Shown here piece by piece: positions 1 to 7,919 of a DNA stretch of 34,512 nucleotides. Positions within the stretch are counted from its first letter, which is position 1. Every line of letters begins with the position of its first letter. The notes below the pieces were generated by a model. It saw only the letters and a program-made list of their open reading frames with translations. It ran no database searches and had not been told where the DNA came from. Location of the stretch: NCBI RefSeq assembly GCF_000787375.1, contig NZ_JRJU01000044.1, positions 1 to 34,512 on the forward strand. The letters run 5' to 3'. A program made the translations under genes and the position numbers. The DNA is from Halalkalibacter okhensis. Its GTDB lineage: Bacteria > Bacillota > Bacilli > Bacillales > Bacillaceae_D.

Positions 1-849
1 GGCAGGATTAATTTTTTTCGCTAATGTCACTATACAAGTGGAATCAATTCCACCAGATAAGAAAGCTCCTAGTGGAACATCACTAATCATATGACAATTT
101 ACAGACTCCTCTAACGTTTGTGCTATCTGTTTAGAACTTGTCTCAAGATTGCCTTGACTTGGTTTGAAGATTGGCTCCCAATATTTTGTTTGGATTAAAC
201 CCTCCCCTTTCTTTTTGATGAAATAATGGCCAGGCTCCATTTTAAACGTATCAGTTGTCATCGTTAATGGCTCAGGCACATATTGAAAAGTTAAATAATG
301 ATGTAATGCTTCCTTATTTAAAGATTTATTGTTTTCAAGTGCTACTAAACTTTTTTTCTCAGACGCGAAATATAGTTCATGCTCACTTTCACCATTCGTA
401 TAATACAATGGTTTGATACCAAAGGGGTCTCGTGCCCCGTACATCGTTTGCTCCTGCTTGTCCCAAATCAAAATAGCAAACATTCCTCTTAAGTCAGAAA
501 AAGCTTCTTCTTTTTTATGACTGAAAAGAGCAAGAATTGTCTCTGAATCTGATGAAGTCTGAAACGTGTAACCTATATTCCCCAAGGTTTTACGTAGTTC
601 CTGGTAATTATAAATTTCACCATTAAATACCATCCAGTAACGCTCATTTTCATAGGAGATAGGTTGATTGCCATTTTCCACATCAATGATACTTAGCCTT
701 TTAAATCCAAAAACGATGTGATCATCCTTGAAAAAACCTGTGTCATCTGGTCCACGATGATGAATCAAGTTAAGCATATTATTTATTTCATTTTTTTCTT
801 TATTTCCTATTACTTTTTGTTCATTTACATAGCCAACAAAACCACACAT
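1..849 (-). CDS. asnB: Asparagine synthase (glutamine-hydrolysing), N-terminal part, cut by window edge
   Basis: Makes asparagine from aspartate, glutamine and ATP in the cytosol. The visible 283 codons start MCGFVGY, so Cys2 would be the class II glutamine amidotransferase nucleophile after Met removal. RGPDDTG, NGEIYN and the SDSETIL stretch are typical of that domain. The frame then enters the synthetase domain, where SGGIDST is the ATP-pyrophosphatase P-loop; the C-terminal half lies beyond position 1. The ATG at 849-847 follows AGGTG on the minus strand. The sequence resembles the AsnB/AsnO group of Bacillus, but which paralogue cannot be told from this part. A dyad lies about 40 bp upstream. 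Confidence 0.95.
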   Translation of the reverse strand, partial: MCGFVGYVNEQKVIGNKEKNEINNMLNLIHHRGPDDTGFFKDDHIVFGFKRLSIIDVENGNQPISYENERYWMVFNGEIYNYQELRKTLGNIGYTFQTSSDSETILALFSHKKEEAFSDLRGMFAILIWDKQEQTMYGARDPFGIKPLYYTNGESEHELYFASEKKSLVALENNKSLNKEALHHYLTFQYVPEPLTMTTDTFKMEPGHYFIKKKGEGLIQTKYWEPIFKPSQGNLETSSKQIAQTLEESVNCHMISDVPLGAFLSGGIDSTCIVTLAKKINPA

Positions 850-886
850 TTTGAAAACACCTCATACTTCTTTTTGTTATAGATCA

Positions 887-901
887 GATAATAATATTAT
901 C
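887..901. promoter_or_regulatory. Operator-like dyad upstream of asnB
   Basis: GATAATA-A-TATTATC is a perfect 7-1-7 inverted repeat 38 bp before the asnB start. It looks like a Fur-family operator, but the GATAAT half-sites are 3 bp apart rather than the 1 bp of the classic 7-1-7 Fur box. The regulator is therefore unknown and it may simply be an AT-rich promoter. Confidence 0.3.
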
Positions 902-1036
902 CTCAATGTTTGTTTTTTTCATGGAGAATTCATGTGAAAAAAAGGGGGATTAATTTAATGTTCAACACCACAGTACCCACCAATTTTGAATCCCAAAAAT
1001 TATTATGAAATTAAAGATTAAAGACATGACCTTCAT

Positions 1037-1071
1037 AAAAACACGACCTCTAATTTTGTGGTCATGTTTTT
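1037..1071 (-). terminator. Rho-independent terminator after the ypjA-like gene
   Basis: On the minus strand ACATGACC pairs with GGTCGTGT (one G-U pair) around an 11-nt loop and is followed by TTTTT. It lies 20 bp after the stop codon of the DUF1405 gene. Confidence 0.75.
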
Positions 1072-1091
1072 ATGGAGTACACCGAATTTAC

Positions 1092-1703
1092 TCAAACAAA
1101 ATTATCATTCTTGTGTTGTCCAGTTATCCTTGCCACCAACACATAAAAAACGAGAATACTTGTTATACTTAGACTTACAGTAAAGAAATAAATATAAGTT
1201 AAATAGGGATGAAGTCCAGAATATAACCAAGGAAAAATCCCCAGAGAATAATCCAATATATCATTTGTTAATGTCCATAGTGCTACAATTAACAAATGTT
1301 TTAATTTAAAACGGAAGTATCGACTAAAAAAGAGTGCTTGAACTGCCATTCCAATGTGAGAAACAATTAACATATAACTTGTCCAATGAAGAGTACCTCC
1401 AGTAAAACTTGTTGCCACAATCATGACAACTGCCCAAATTCCATATTTAAACAAAGTCACAGCACCAAACGCTTCTATTAGCGGCCACTTTTTCCCTACT
1501 AAAAAGGACAGCAACGTAATGGTAAAAAACAAACTAGCAGTTGGACTATCTGGGACAAACGGCCAAAACCAAAGTTTCGTTTCAACTAATTGAGGCATAT
1601 ACCATATATATCCGTAGATCGTTCCCAACAAATTGGTCATAAACAATAACCAAATAGTACGTTTTCTTCCAAGCCAGTTAATAAGCCAGTTTAAGTAAAT
1701 CAA
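1092..1703 (-). CDS. ypjA: DUF1405 integral membrane protein, YpjA-like
   Basis: A 203-residue membrane protein with about six hydrophobic segments and aromatic-rich loops, matching in size and pattern the DUF1405 family (B. subtilis YpjA, about 185 residues). The family's biochemical role is not established; in B. subtilis ypjA lies next to the qcr (cytochrome bc) genes, which fits the redox theme here. The start is TTG: AAGGA lies 6 nt before TTG at 1703, and no ATG is better placed. It is monocistronic, with its own terminator downstream and a TTCATA-type activated promoter upstream. Confidence 0.8.
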   Translation of the reverse strand: MIYLNWLINWLGRKRTIWLLFMTNLLGTIYGYIWYMPQLVETKLWFWPFVPDSPTASLFFTITLLSFLVGKKWPLIEAFGAVTLFKYGIWAVVMIVATSFTGGTLHWTSYMLIVSHIGMAVQALFFSRYFRFKLKHLLIVALWTLTNDILDYSLGIFPWLYSGLHPYLTYIYFFTVSLSITSILVFYVLVARITGQHKNDNFV

Positions 1704-1761
1704 TAAATTTCCTTCTTTCTACATCCTATTTAAAATTAGTCTTACAAGCTTTGTGTTAACG

Positions 1762-1793
1762 AGTATTGCACTTAATTGTGTAGAAACTATGAA
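1762..1793 (-). promoter_or_regulatory. TTCAYA-class promoter of the ypjA-like gene
   Basis: On the minus strand TTCATA (1793-1788), 5 bp, TACACA (1782-1777), 9 bp, then a -10 box AATACT (1767-1762). There is no TTGACA-like -35. A further TTCATA sits 13 bp upstream (1806-1801). The spacing is identical to that of six other promoters in the window. Confidence 0.65.
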
Positions 1794-1848
1794 GAGGATT
1801 TATGAATTTTTTTTAAGAAAGCTAATTGCTTAATTTCTTATGACAACA

Positions 1849-1888
1849 AAATAAATGGCTCCTAACCTTCGTAAGGAGCCATTTATTT
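1849..1888 (-). terminator. Strong terminator after the ferric-reductase-like gene
   Basis: A perfect 14-bp stem (AAATAAATGGCTCC with its complement) around a 12-nt loop, followed on the minus strand by a T-rich stretch. The stop codon of the upstream gene lies in the base of the hairpin. Confidence 0.85.
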
Positions 1889-2537
1889 ATATACCTTTAC
1901 TTTTTTTAACCTCTTTTACGGTAAACCAAAACCCTATTAAAGAGCTTAGCCAGACTAATGTAATAGTGATGATGAAGGGTGCTTGTAGCCAATTAGGTGA
2001 ATCTGGGTTGTGTATAAAAATAAAATAAGCCGTATGCAAAATTACCATATGGTAAAAGACATGTACAGTTTGTTGAACATGTTTCCAAGCTTTTAATCCC
2101 AATATCTTTTTACTTATCGTGTTTGAAGTTAACATTAAGATAAGAACATATACCAACGCTACAATCCCCAATAAATTACCTAAAGCAAATCCAGGATGCA
2201 ACACCCAATCCCCTGCAAATGGACTAAAAACGAAAAAGAACCGGAATACTTCCCATTGAACCCAGCCATCAAGGAGAATCAATACATGAACAATTGCCGT
2301 AACGCCTGTCCATATCCCAAGTTCTCTTCTCCAAACTAGCCATTTTCTAATTGTTTTGAATACTTTAGAAAGGGATCCTAGAAGCAAAATTACACTTAAG
2401 AATAGTAATGATACATCTGCAAATGCTCTGTTCCAAGCATGCATTGGATCCCAGAGTTCTCTACTTTGAAAAAATAGATAAGCTAGTATAAGAGAAAATC
2501 CCCCTATAACTATTTGTCTATAAGTACTATTTTTCAT
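1887..2537 (-). CDS. Ferric-reductase-like transmembrane protein
   Basis: A 216-residue integral membrane protein with about six hydrophobic segments. RRELGIWTG followed by a histidine (IVHVLI), then HVFYHMVILH, give histidines in paired helices as in the haem b-binding ferric reductase-like domain (MsrQ/YedZ and FRE type). No FAD- or NAD-binding domain follows, so it would be a membrane haem electron carrier whose partner is not visible. An open frame runs 69 codons further upstream, but AGGAGGTG lies 4 nt before the ATG at 2537, making this the clear start. Single gene with its own terminator and a TTCAYA-class promoter. The substrate is unknown. Confidence 0.75.
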   Translation of the reverse strand: MKNSTYRQIVIGGFSLILAYLFFQSRELWDPMHAWNRAFADVSLLFLSVILLLGSLSKVFKTIRKWLVWRRELGIWTGVTAIVHVLILLDGWVQWEVFRFFFVFSPFAGDWVLHPGFALGNLLGIVALVYVLILMLTSNTISKKILGLKAWKHVQQTVHVFYHMVILHTAYFIFIHNPDSPNWLQAPFIITITLVWLSSLIGFWFTVKEVKKSKGI

Positions 2538-2563
2538 CGCACACCTCCTCAATCTACTGTAGG

Positions 2564-2595
2564 AGTATACCCTGCATGTTTGTAGAATGTATGAA
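2564..2595 (-). promoter_or_regulatory. TTCAYA-class promoter of the ferric-reductase-like gene
   Basis: TTCATA (2595-2590), 5 bp, TACAAA (2584-2579), 9 bp, then -10 TATACT (2569-2564). This is the best match to the consensus in the window. It shares the phrases CTTCATA and TTCTACA with the ypjA-like promoter at identical spacing. Confidence 0.7.
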
Positions 2596-2627
2596 GATGA
2601 TATAGAAGAAAAATTGTTAAAAAGCAT

Positions 2628-2655
2628 AAAAACACTAGTTAGGCACCTAACTAGT
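2628..2655 (-). terminator. Terminator after spoIVB
   Basis: A perfect stem ACTAGTTAGG / CCTAACTAGT with a 2-nt CA loop, followed on the minus strand by GTTTTT. It lies 12 bp after the spoIVB stop codon. Confidence 0.85.
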
Positions 2656-2667
2656 ATATTCTTAGCT

Positions 2668-3951
2668 CTATTTAATTTCCGCTTCTTGTAACATCCATTC
2701 AATGTGTCCACCATAGCCCGATGTTGGGTCATTAACGAAAACATGCGTAACCGCTCCGATTAATTTGTCCTCTTGAATAATTGGGCTACCGCTCATCCCT
2801 TGTACAATCCCTCCTGTTTTTTCCAGTAATTTAGGATCAGTGACTTTAATGATTAATCCTTTTGTTGTGGGAGATTTTCTTGGATTTGATTTAAGAATCT
2901 TAATATCAAATTCTTGTACTTTATCTCCCTCTAAAACCGTAAGTATTTTAGCGGGACCTTCTTTAACTTGATCAGCAGACGCTACAGGAATAGGTTGGTC
3001 AAAAATAGTACCTTTATTGAATACTTCTCCAAAAAGACCAAAAGGACTATTTATCGTTACAGAACCCCAAAACGCCTGATTAGGTAAAAATTTGGCTATC
3101 TTTTCACCAGGTTCACCGCTAACCCCTTTCTCAATTGATGAAACAGATGCCAACACAATGTGTCCATCATAAACAACGGTTGGATGATTAGTTTCAGCTT
3201 CTGATATAACGTGACCAAGTGCCCCGTATTTATTCGTATCAGGATGAAAAAATGTTAAAGTACCTATACCTGCCGTTAAATCACGTACATATAGACCGGA
3301 TTGAAATTTGCCATCCTCTTTATTTCTTAAAGGGGTTAACTCTTTTAATAAAAATTGTTTTTTTCTCCTTATTTCTATTTTTAGTATGTCATTTTTCTCG
3401 CCAGCTTCTTGAACAATCTCTTCCACTTGAACCGCCCTACTTATAGGATTACCATTAATTTTCGTTATCAAGTCGCCTACTTCTATTCCTGCCTTTATTG
3501 CAGGTGATTCTTCTCCAACTGAAGACTTAACAGAATGATAGCCTGCAACAAGCACGCCTTCTTTATTTAGCTTAACACCAATGGATTGACCTCCGGGCAA
3601 AATTTTCAGTTCTGGTAATGTACGAACCTGAACTTGTTTAATTGGAAAATTACCTATTTCAATTGTCAAAGTTGTATCATTGGCTTCTTTGCTTGTTGCA
3701 GTGATTGAGGTTGTACCTGTTCTATTATTTGTAGAAGTAGTAATGTTTGTAACAAGTTTTTCATTTTCAGTTTTTGTAGAAAAGTCACCTATACGTGTAG
3801 AAGAAACTTCCCAGCTTATTTGCTGCCCTTCATATACAGTAATCTCATTTGGAATACTTATGACATCTTGAACAGGCGTAGAATAGCCCACGAAAAATAT
3901 GCTTAGTAAGAGAATACAACCTATTAATTTTCTGATCCCCTCACCAATCAT
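2668..3951 (-). CDS. spoIVB: SpoIVB-type serine peptidase (family S55) with PDZ domain
   Basis: SpoIVB is made in the forespore, crosses into the intermembrane space and triggers pro-sigma-K processing. The 427 residues match the family length (426 in B. subtilis). Order: N-terminal hydrophobic anchor (about 8-24), a beta-rich region, a PDZ domain (about 120-200) with AGIEVGDLI, then the S55 peptidase domain with YGALGH (His247) and GMSGSP (Ser387 or Ser389 region). Start ATG follows AAGGAGG by 8 nt. In B. subtilis spoIVB lies between recN and spo0A; neither is here, so this may be a second copy. It is transcribed alone and divergently from the C39-type peptidase gene. No obvious sigma-A promoter was seen upstream. 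Confidence 0.9.
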   Translation of the reverse strand: MIGEGIRKLIGCILLLSIFFVGYSTPVQDVISIPNEITVYEGQQISWEVSSTRIGDFSTKTENEKLVTNITTSTNNRTGTTSITATSKEANDTTLTIEIGNFPIKQVQVRTLPELKILPGGQSIGVKLNKEGVLVAGYHSVKSSVGEESPAIKAGIEVGDLITKINGNPISRAVQVEEIVQEAGEKNDILKIEIRRKKQFLLKELTPLRNKEDGKFQSGLYVRDLTAGIGTLTFFHPDTNKYGALGHVISEAETNHPTVVYDGHIVLASVSSIEKGVSGEPGEKIAKFLPNQAFWGSVTINSPFGLFGEVFNKGTIFDQPIPVASADQVKEGPAKILTVLEGDKVQEFDIKILKSNPRKSPTTKGLIIKVTDPKLLEKTGGIVQGMSGSPIIQEDKLIGAVTHVFVNDPTSGYGGHIEWMLQEAEIK

Positions 3952-4051
3952 AATTTCACCCTCCTTGGTATAAAACTCGCGTTTACTTAATCCCCTAATT
4001 TAATGTTTAATTTTTACGGTTAGAAAGCAAAAGTATAGACTATCCTTTCTC

Positions 4052-4081
4052 CCTAGGCTGAACTATAGGTCCTAGCTTGAA
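4052..4081. repeat. Short direct repeat between spoIVB and the C39 peptidase gene
   Basis: CCTAGGCTGAA (4052-4062) and CCTAGCTTGAA (4071-4081) differ at two positions and are 19 bp apart, about 100 bp upstream of spoIVB. It could be a regulator site for spoIVB. The rest of the 315-bp divergent region is AT-rich and holds only the plus-strand promoter at 4159-4190. Confidence 0.35.
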
Positions 4082-4158
4082 TGCCTTTTCAATCATTCTG
4101 GTATTTTTACAATTTTTTTATGCTTTAATTTATCATTTATCATAACTTTTTTTCTATC

Positions 4159-4190
4159 TTCACATTTTTTACAAATCTTTCGCTTATTCT
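4159..4190 (+). promoter_or_regulatory. TTCAYA-class promoter of the C39-type peptidase gene
   Basis: TTCACA (4159-4164), 5 bp, TACAAA (4170-4175), 9 bp, then -10 TATTCT (4185-4190). It has the same spacing as the minus-strand promoters of this class. It is the clearest plus-strand member. Confidence 0.65.
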
Positions 4191-4266
4191 ATTACACAAG
4201 TTTCACATATTTATCTAGATTATCGAACCACTAACTTAATACTTATTTTTTGAAAGAGGTCGTAGA

Positions 4267-5277
4267 ATGGAAGTTCTATTTTTTATTTTGAGTTATATTG
4301 TGTTTCTTGTACTTGCTGTTACAGCCTTATCTAGGTTAATAAAAAAAGGAATCTTAAAACAAGGCTTATTTGTTTTTTCTTTTCTAATCTTGGCCATGTT
4401 TACTTTTTTATTGTATTTAAATATACAGGAAGAATGGGTAGATCTCGATTTCACTAGTAAAATAAACAGTTTTAAAGAGGTATACAGTAATTCACAACCC
4501 CCTTCACAAATAGTATCTAACGATTCAAATTTACCTTTTATTGTCCATGAAAATGACATAACAAGAGGTTTTGAGAGTTATAAAGAGGCTGTTATTTATG
4601 CTCAAGAGATACAAAGCAATGTTTATTTTCTTAATGATAGTCACATCGTTTGGAGATATGACTTTCAACTTCCTCTAAGTATATTATTAGATGCCCCTTT
4701 AATTTCTCAGTTACCTGAGCTTCCAAGAGGATGTGAAGTAACAAGTCTTGCCATGTTTCTAAATTATGCAGGAGTAAATGTAAACAAAATGGTACTTGCA
4801 GATGAGGTAAAAAAAGATTCAACTCCCTATCAAAAAAAAGGCGATCAAGTCTTTTTTGGTAACCCTTATGATGGTTTTGTAGGTGATATGTATAACATTA
4901 ACAATCCTGGTTATGGTGTATACCATGGTCCTATTAAAGAATTAGCAGAATTTTACTTGCCTAATAGAGTAATTGATATAACCGGGACTGACTTCCAACA
5001 TATTCTCTATCACGTAAGCAATGGAAATCCAGTCTGGATCATATCTAATGTTACATTTTCGAAACTTCCTGAAAACTTATTCGAAACTTGGGATACTCCA
5101 AGCGGCTCTGTTAAAATAACGTATAAAGAGCATTCTGTCTTAGTTACAGGATTTGATGATGATTATGTTTATTTTAATGACCCCTTGGCAAATGTTAAGA
5201 ATAGAAAAATCCCCCAAAGGGATTTTGTAGAAGCATGGGAACAAATGGGAAAACAAGCAATTACCTTTGTAAACTAG
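4267..5277 (+). CDS. Membrane-anchored C39-like cysteine peptidase (YvpB-like)
   Basis: A 336-residue protein: two N-terminal membrane segments (about 3-24 and 33-51), a linker, then a C39-like papain-fold domain (about 140-335). LPRGCEVTSLAMFLNYAG carries the predicted nucleophile Cys156, EHSVLVTG gives His289 and FNDPLA gives Asp305, a complete triad. This domain sequence is typical of Bacillus YvpB-type proteins, whose substrates are unknown. It lacks the ABC exporter fusion of bacteriocin-processing C39 peptidases, so bacteriocin maturation is not implied. Start ATG follows AGAGGT. The gene converges on lgt and shares a terminator with it. Confidence 0.82.
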   Translation: MEVLFFILSYIVFLVLAVTALSRLIKKGILKQGLFVFSFLILAMFTFLLYLNIQEEWVDLDFTSKINSFKEVYSNSQPPSQIVSNDSNLPFIVHENDITRGFESYKEAVIYAQEIQSNVYFLNDSHIVWRYDFQLPLSILLDAPLISQLPELPRGCEVTSLAMFLNYAGVNVNKMVLADEVKKDSTPYQKKGDQVFFGNPYDGFVGDMYNINNPGYGVYHGPIKELAEFYLPNRVIDITGTDFQHILYHVSNGNPVWIISNVTFSKLPENLFETWDTPSGSVKITYKEHSVLVTGFDDDYVYFNDPLANVKNRKIPQRDFVEAWEQMGKQAITFVN

Positions 5278-5319
5278 ACAAGAGCAATAGATAAACATCA
5301 CCATTTATCAATTAAGCTA

Positions 5320-5355
5320 AAAACAGCTGACCCTTAATAAATGGTCAGCTGTTTT
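5320..5355. terminator. Bidirectional terminator between the C39 peptidase gene and lgt
   Basis: A perfect 13-bp stem AAAACAGCTGACC / GGTCAGCTGTTTT with a 10-nt loop. T-runs occur on both strands, as expected between converging genes. Confidence 0.85.
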
Positions 5356-5362
5356 AGAATGT

Positions 5363-6223
5363 CTATTTTTTCTTTCTCTTCTTTGCTTTATTATTTCTTT
5401 GTTGCTTCACGATCTCATCAAGATATCCTTGATTGGCTAAACCTGCTTTTCTCCGATAAATCCAAGTTATTACCGCCCCAATAATCAATATAATAGAAGC
5501 TACTTGTGCCGTTCGCAAAGTATCACCAATCATCAGATTATCTAATCTCATTCCTTCTATGACAAAGCGACCAATAGAATACCAAATGAGATAGCTATAA
5601 AAAATTTCACCTTGTTTTAGGTTTAACCTACGCAGATATAGCAAAATTACAACACCAATCATATTCCAGATTGACTCATATAGAAACGTTGGTTGATAGT
5701 AGGTTCCATTAATGTACATTTGATTAATAATAAAATTAGGTAACAAGAGATTTTCGAGAAACTCTCTTGTTACAGATCCACCATACACTTCCTGATTCAT
5801 GAAGTTACCCCAACGACCAATTGCCTGAGCAAGTAAGATACTAGGAGCACCGATATCCAACAATTTAAATATTGGTATATTTTGTTTTTTTGCATAAACA
5901 ATAGCTGTCGCTACACCGCCAATTAATCCACCATGTATAGCTAAGCCACCCTCCCATATATACAACACTCTTATAGGGTCGTCTACGTAATGTTCAAATC
6001 GGAAGGCCACATAATACAAGCGGGCACAAATAATGGAGATAGGTAATGCCCATAGTAGTAAATCCGCAAATGTATCTTTCGGTAGCCCTCGTTTAATCGT
6101 TTCTCGTGTAGCCATTATATAACCAATGGCTACACCGATCCCAATAAGAGCCCCATACCAATAAATTTTTAAAGGACCGATCTCAAGAAAAACTCTGCTT
6201 AACGGTTGAATTGTTTCTTCCAT
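5363..6223 (-). CDS. lgt: Prolipoprotein diacylglyceryl transferase
   Basis: Transfers diacylglycerol from phosphatidylglycerol to the lipobox cysteine of prolipoproteins at the outer face of the membrane. The 286 residues have seven or so membrane segments, with HGGLIGG (97-103) and [14 protein letters not shown] (136-149), the Lgt signature carrying essential Arg, Asn and Glu residues. A basic, lysine-rich tail ends the protein. ATG at 6223 follows AGAGGTG. The usual chromosomal lgt of Bacillus lies with hprK and ppaX; neither is here, so this may be an extra copy serving the many lipoproteins of this window (inference). Single gene with a TTCAYA-class promoter. Confidence 0.95.
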   Translation of the reverse strand: MEETIQPLSRVFLEIGPLKIYWYGALIGIGVAIGYIMATRETIKRGLPKDTFADLLLWALPISIICARLYYVAFRFEHYVDDPIRVLYIWEGGLAIHGGLIGGVATAIVYAKKQNIPIFKLLDIGAPSILLAQAIGRWGNFMNQEVYGGSVTREFLENLLLPNFIINQMYINGTYYQPTFLYESIWNMIGVVILLYLRRLNLKQGEIFYSYLIWYSIGRFVIEGMRLDNLMIGDTLRTAQVASIILIIGAVITWIYRRKAGLANQGYLDEIVKQQRNNKAKKRKKK

Positions 6224-6290
6224 TTCCCTTTCACCTCTTAGCTGTTTACTTGTCTTGCTAAGTTAATATAAAATCTTAACTATAGTTATA

Positions 6291-6322
6291 AATATATAAG
6301 GAAAGTTTGAATTAATTATGAA
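6291..6322 (-). promoter_or_regulatory. TTCAYA-class promoter of lgt
   Basis: TTCATA (6322-6317), 5 bp, TTCAAA (6311-6306), 9 bp, then -10 TATATT (6296-6291). The two half-sites are near-perfect direct repeats one helical turn (11 bp) apart. Confidence 0.65.
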
Positions 6323-6356
6323 AATTAAATATAATTCCTGTTAGTTCTTTTATCAT

Positions 6357-6572
6357 TTAAATAGTTTCAAAGGTACGTTGATAGTTTCGATGATTGATAC
6401 AGGTACGTTCAAAGGGGAATTCATCCTCCCTACCACAAACAGGATACGTAATAAATTCAGCTACCACACTATTGTTGTACACAGCAATTACTGTTAGTTC
6501 TATCCCATCGTATAAAATTATTTCATTTACTTCGGCAGCATTTGGGTTTATTTTTTTTGATTTGTTATACAT
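6357..6572 (-). CDS. ykvS: DUF2187 small protein, YkvS-like
   Basis: A 71-residue soluble protein of the DUF2187 family (B. subtilis YkvS). NEIILYDGIELTVIAVYNNS followed by an acidic strand and the ending INHRNYQ matches the short beta-barrel, KOW-like pattern of the family. The function is not known. ATG at 6572 is preceded by AAAGG at a long spacing (about 12 nt). It follows the broken methyltransferase gene by 82 bp and may be co-transcribed with it. In B. subtilis ykvS and ykvT are neighbours; here a YkvT-like gene lies 4 kb away. Confidence 0.72.
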   Translation of the reverse strand: MYNKSKKINPNAAEVNEIILYDGIELTVIAVYNNSVVAEFITYPVCGREDEFPFERTCINHRNYQRTFETI

Positions 6573-6654
6573 ATAAATCCAGCCTTTCTAATTTTTTTAG
6601 TTTATAAGTGGCTCTCTAATCCAAAGTCCTAGTAAGTAGAACTTCGATTTTATC

Positions 6655-7210
6655 TCAATGTCTCTTCTCACAGACAAAGACAAAAGCAGGAGGAATATTC
6701 AAAGGAACTATTTTAAGACTCGTTTTATCAAAAGCCGCATTAAGATAAGGAAGCAAAAAAGGTGTATATTGAAAAGCAATAAATTTTCCGCCTGGTTTGA
6801 GAATATAGTCTATCTGATCAAGTAAATTGATTAGTACTTCTTTTTTGAAATTTAGTAAAGGAAGGCCAGAAAAAATATAATCAATTGATTTTTCTTGTTC
6901 ATTTAGGCTCCCCTTTAAGTTAAAAGCATCATCAAAAAATAGTAATTTCAGAAGCAAATCTGTTTAACGATTGTTTTAAGGAGGAATTGTTTTCAAATAC
7001 TATTAATGGGTGATCTAGTTTTGACTCTTTGAGTATTGTTTCAGTAAGTACTCCTGTTCCAGCTCCTAATTCAACAACCTTCGAATTTTTTTGTAAATTT
7101 ACTTGATTCACCATACTTTGAACGAGGTAAGGAGAGCTAGGGATAATACTTCCAATAGCCTTTGGGGAGTGCATAAAACTTTTCAAGAAAACTCTTTTCT
7201 CATTTAGCAT
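6655..7210 (-). pseudogene. SAM-dependent methyltransferase, frameshifted
   Basis: Two overlapping frames together encode one class I methyltransferase of about 185 residues, resembling the KsgA-like/phospholipid N-methyltransferase group. The upstream frame (7210-6932) has the SAM-binding motif VVELGAGTG and starts with ATG after AAGGGG. The downstream frame (to 6655) has YIFSGLPLLNF and LKPGGKFI. Reading stays open if one T is removed from the T6 run at 6939-6934, giving ...ITIFDDAF.... Because everything else is intact, this may be a recent mutation or a base-call error. Its target is unknown; similar proteins methylate phospholipids or rRNA. It has a TTCAYA-class promoter. Confidence 0.75.
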
Positions 7211-7242
7211 AATTAAAACCCCTTATTTTCGTTATTAAGAGG

Positions 7243-7274
7243 ATTATTTCATATGAATTTGTTCAAAGTATGAA
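7243..7274 (-). promoter_or_regulatory. TTCAYA-class promoter of the methyltransferase gene
   Basis: TTCATA (7274-7269), 5 bp, AACAAA (7263-7258), 9 bp, then -10 AATAAT (7248-7243). Same spacing as the other class members. The -10 lies about 35 bp before the start codon. Confidence 0.6.
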
Positions 7275-7476
7275 GTTTAATATTTTCATAAAAATATTTT
7301 TTTAGCAGCAATGTGCAATTGGGAACCGGTTAAGAACATAACAAAATAGTTAAAGGTACTATCTTAATTCGATCATTCGTTAAAAGTACGTTCTATTCAC
7401 AAGATCTTCTAAAATTACGAAAGAAAACATAGATTAACAGATAAAGAGAATGAGACTTATTATTAGGAGGAAACTG

Positions 7477-7539
7477 ATGGGGACTTATGATAAAAATATA
7501 CCCGTTGTGGTCGGTAATTTGAGAGTTTGCGATGAGTAA
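7477..7539 (+). CDS. 20-residue ORF with strong RBS, overlaps next ORF
   Basis: ATG at 7477 lies 6 nt after a perfect AGGAGG and encodes a 20-residue peptide ending VCDE. Its stop (7537-7539) overlaps the ATG of the following 52-codon ORF, an arrangement that favours translational coupling. It could be a leader peptide or a small protein. Upstream, 7211-7460 holds the minus-strand promoter at 7243-7274 and AT-rich DNA with no other gene. TTCACA-N5-TTCTAA at about 7396-7412 resembles the activator repeat, but no -10 stands at the expected distance. Confidence 0.45.
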   Translation: MGTYDKNIPVVVGNLRVCDE

Positions 7540-7690
7540 AGTAATTTGGTTATGGCTCGGTTGGATGTTTTTAACTAGTTTATTCTCCTATTACCACTTA
7601 CATTGGAAAATAACTGTTTCTTTGTTCTTAGCTGGTTTACTTACGGCGATCAAAGCTTTGGTTGAAGATCAACTAAACCTTACCGATTGA
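7532..7690 (+). CDS. 52-residue small membrane protein
   Basis: A small hydrophobic protein with two predicted membrane segments (about 4-20 and 26-44), Trp-rich at its N-terminus, with SYYHLHWK between them. The second helix (FLAGLLTAIKALVE) is reminiscent of prokaryotic cytochrome oxidase subunit IV-type proteins, but it is too short to assign. Its own RBS is poor (GAGAG), so translation probably depends on the overlapping 20-codon ORF. A plus-strand hairpin terminator follows 130 bp later, supporting a real transcript. Confidence 0.5.
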   Translation: MSKVIWLWLGWMFLTSLFSYYHLHWKITVSLFLAGLLTAIKALVEDQLNLTD

Positions 7691-7817
7691 GAAATACAAC
7701 ATACAATTACTTCTAGGGATCCGTTCTACGTTTCCCTAGTCTATTTATAACAATATCAAAAATGCGAGTCATTGCATTTAAAAATAAGTGGGTTTTCAGT
7801 GTTAAAAGAGAAAGTAC

Positions 7818-7860
7818 CCGCTACGAGTTTTATAAATTTCCACGTAGCGGATCTTTTTTT
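7818..7860 (+). terminator. Rho-independent terminator after the small plus-strand ORFs
   Basis: CCGCTACG (7818-7825) pairs with CGTAGCGG (7843-7850), followed by TCTTTTTTT on the plus strand. It also lies downstream of the minus-strand dipeptidase gene, but the minus-side T-run is weaker. Confidence 0.75.
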
Positions 7861-7919
7861 CTGAAAATTAGATAAGTAACGTATCTCTATGCAATACGTT
7901 TGCACTTAAGGCTTTATAG

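Noticed and set aside
1887-2744. Longer 285-codon version of the ferric-reductase-like gene
   Set aside because: The extra 69 codons overlap spoIVB and lack family character; a perfect RBS stands before the internal ATG at 2537.
4267-5277. Bacteriocin-processing system
   Set aside because: The C39-like domain is not fused to an ABC exporter, and no precursor peptide with a double-Gly leader is nearby.
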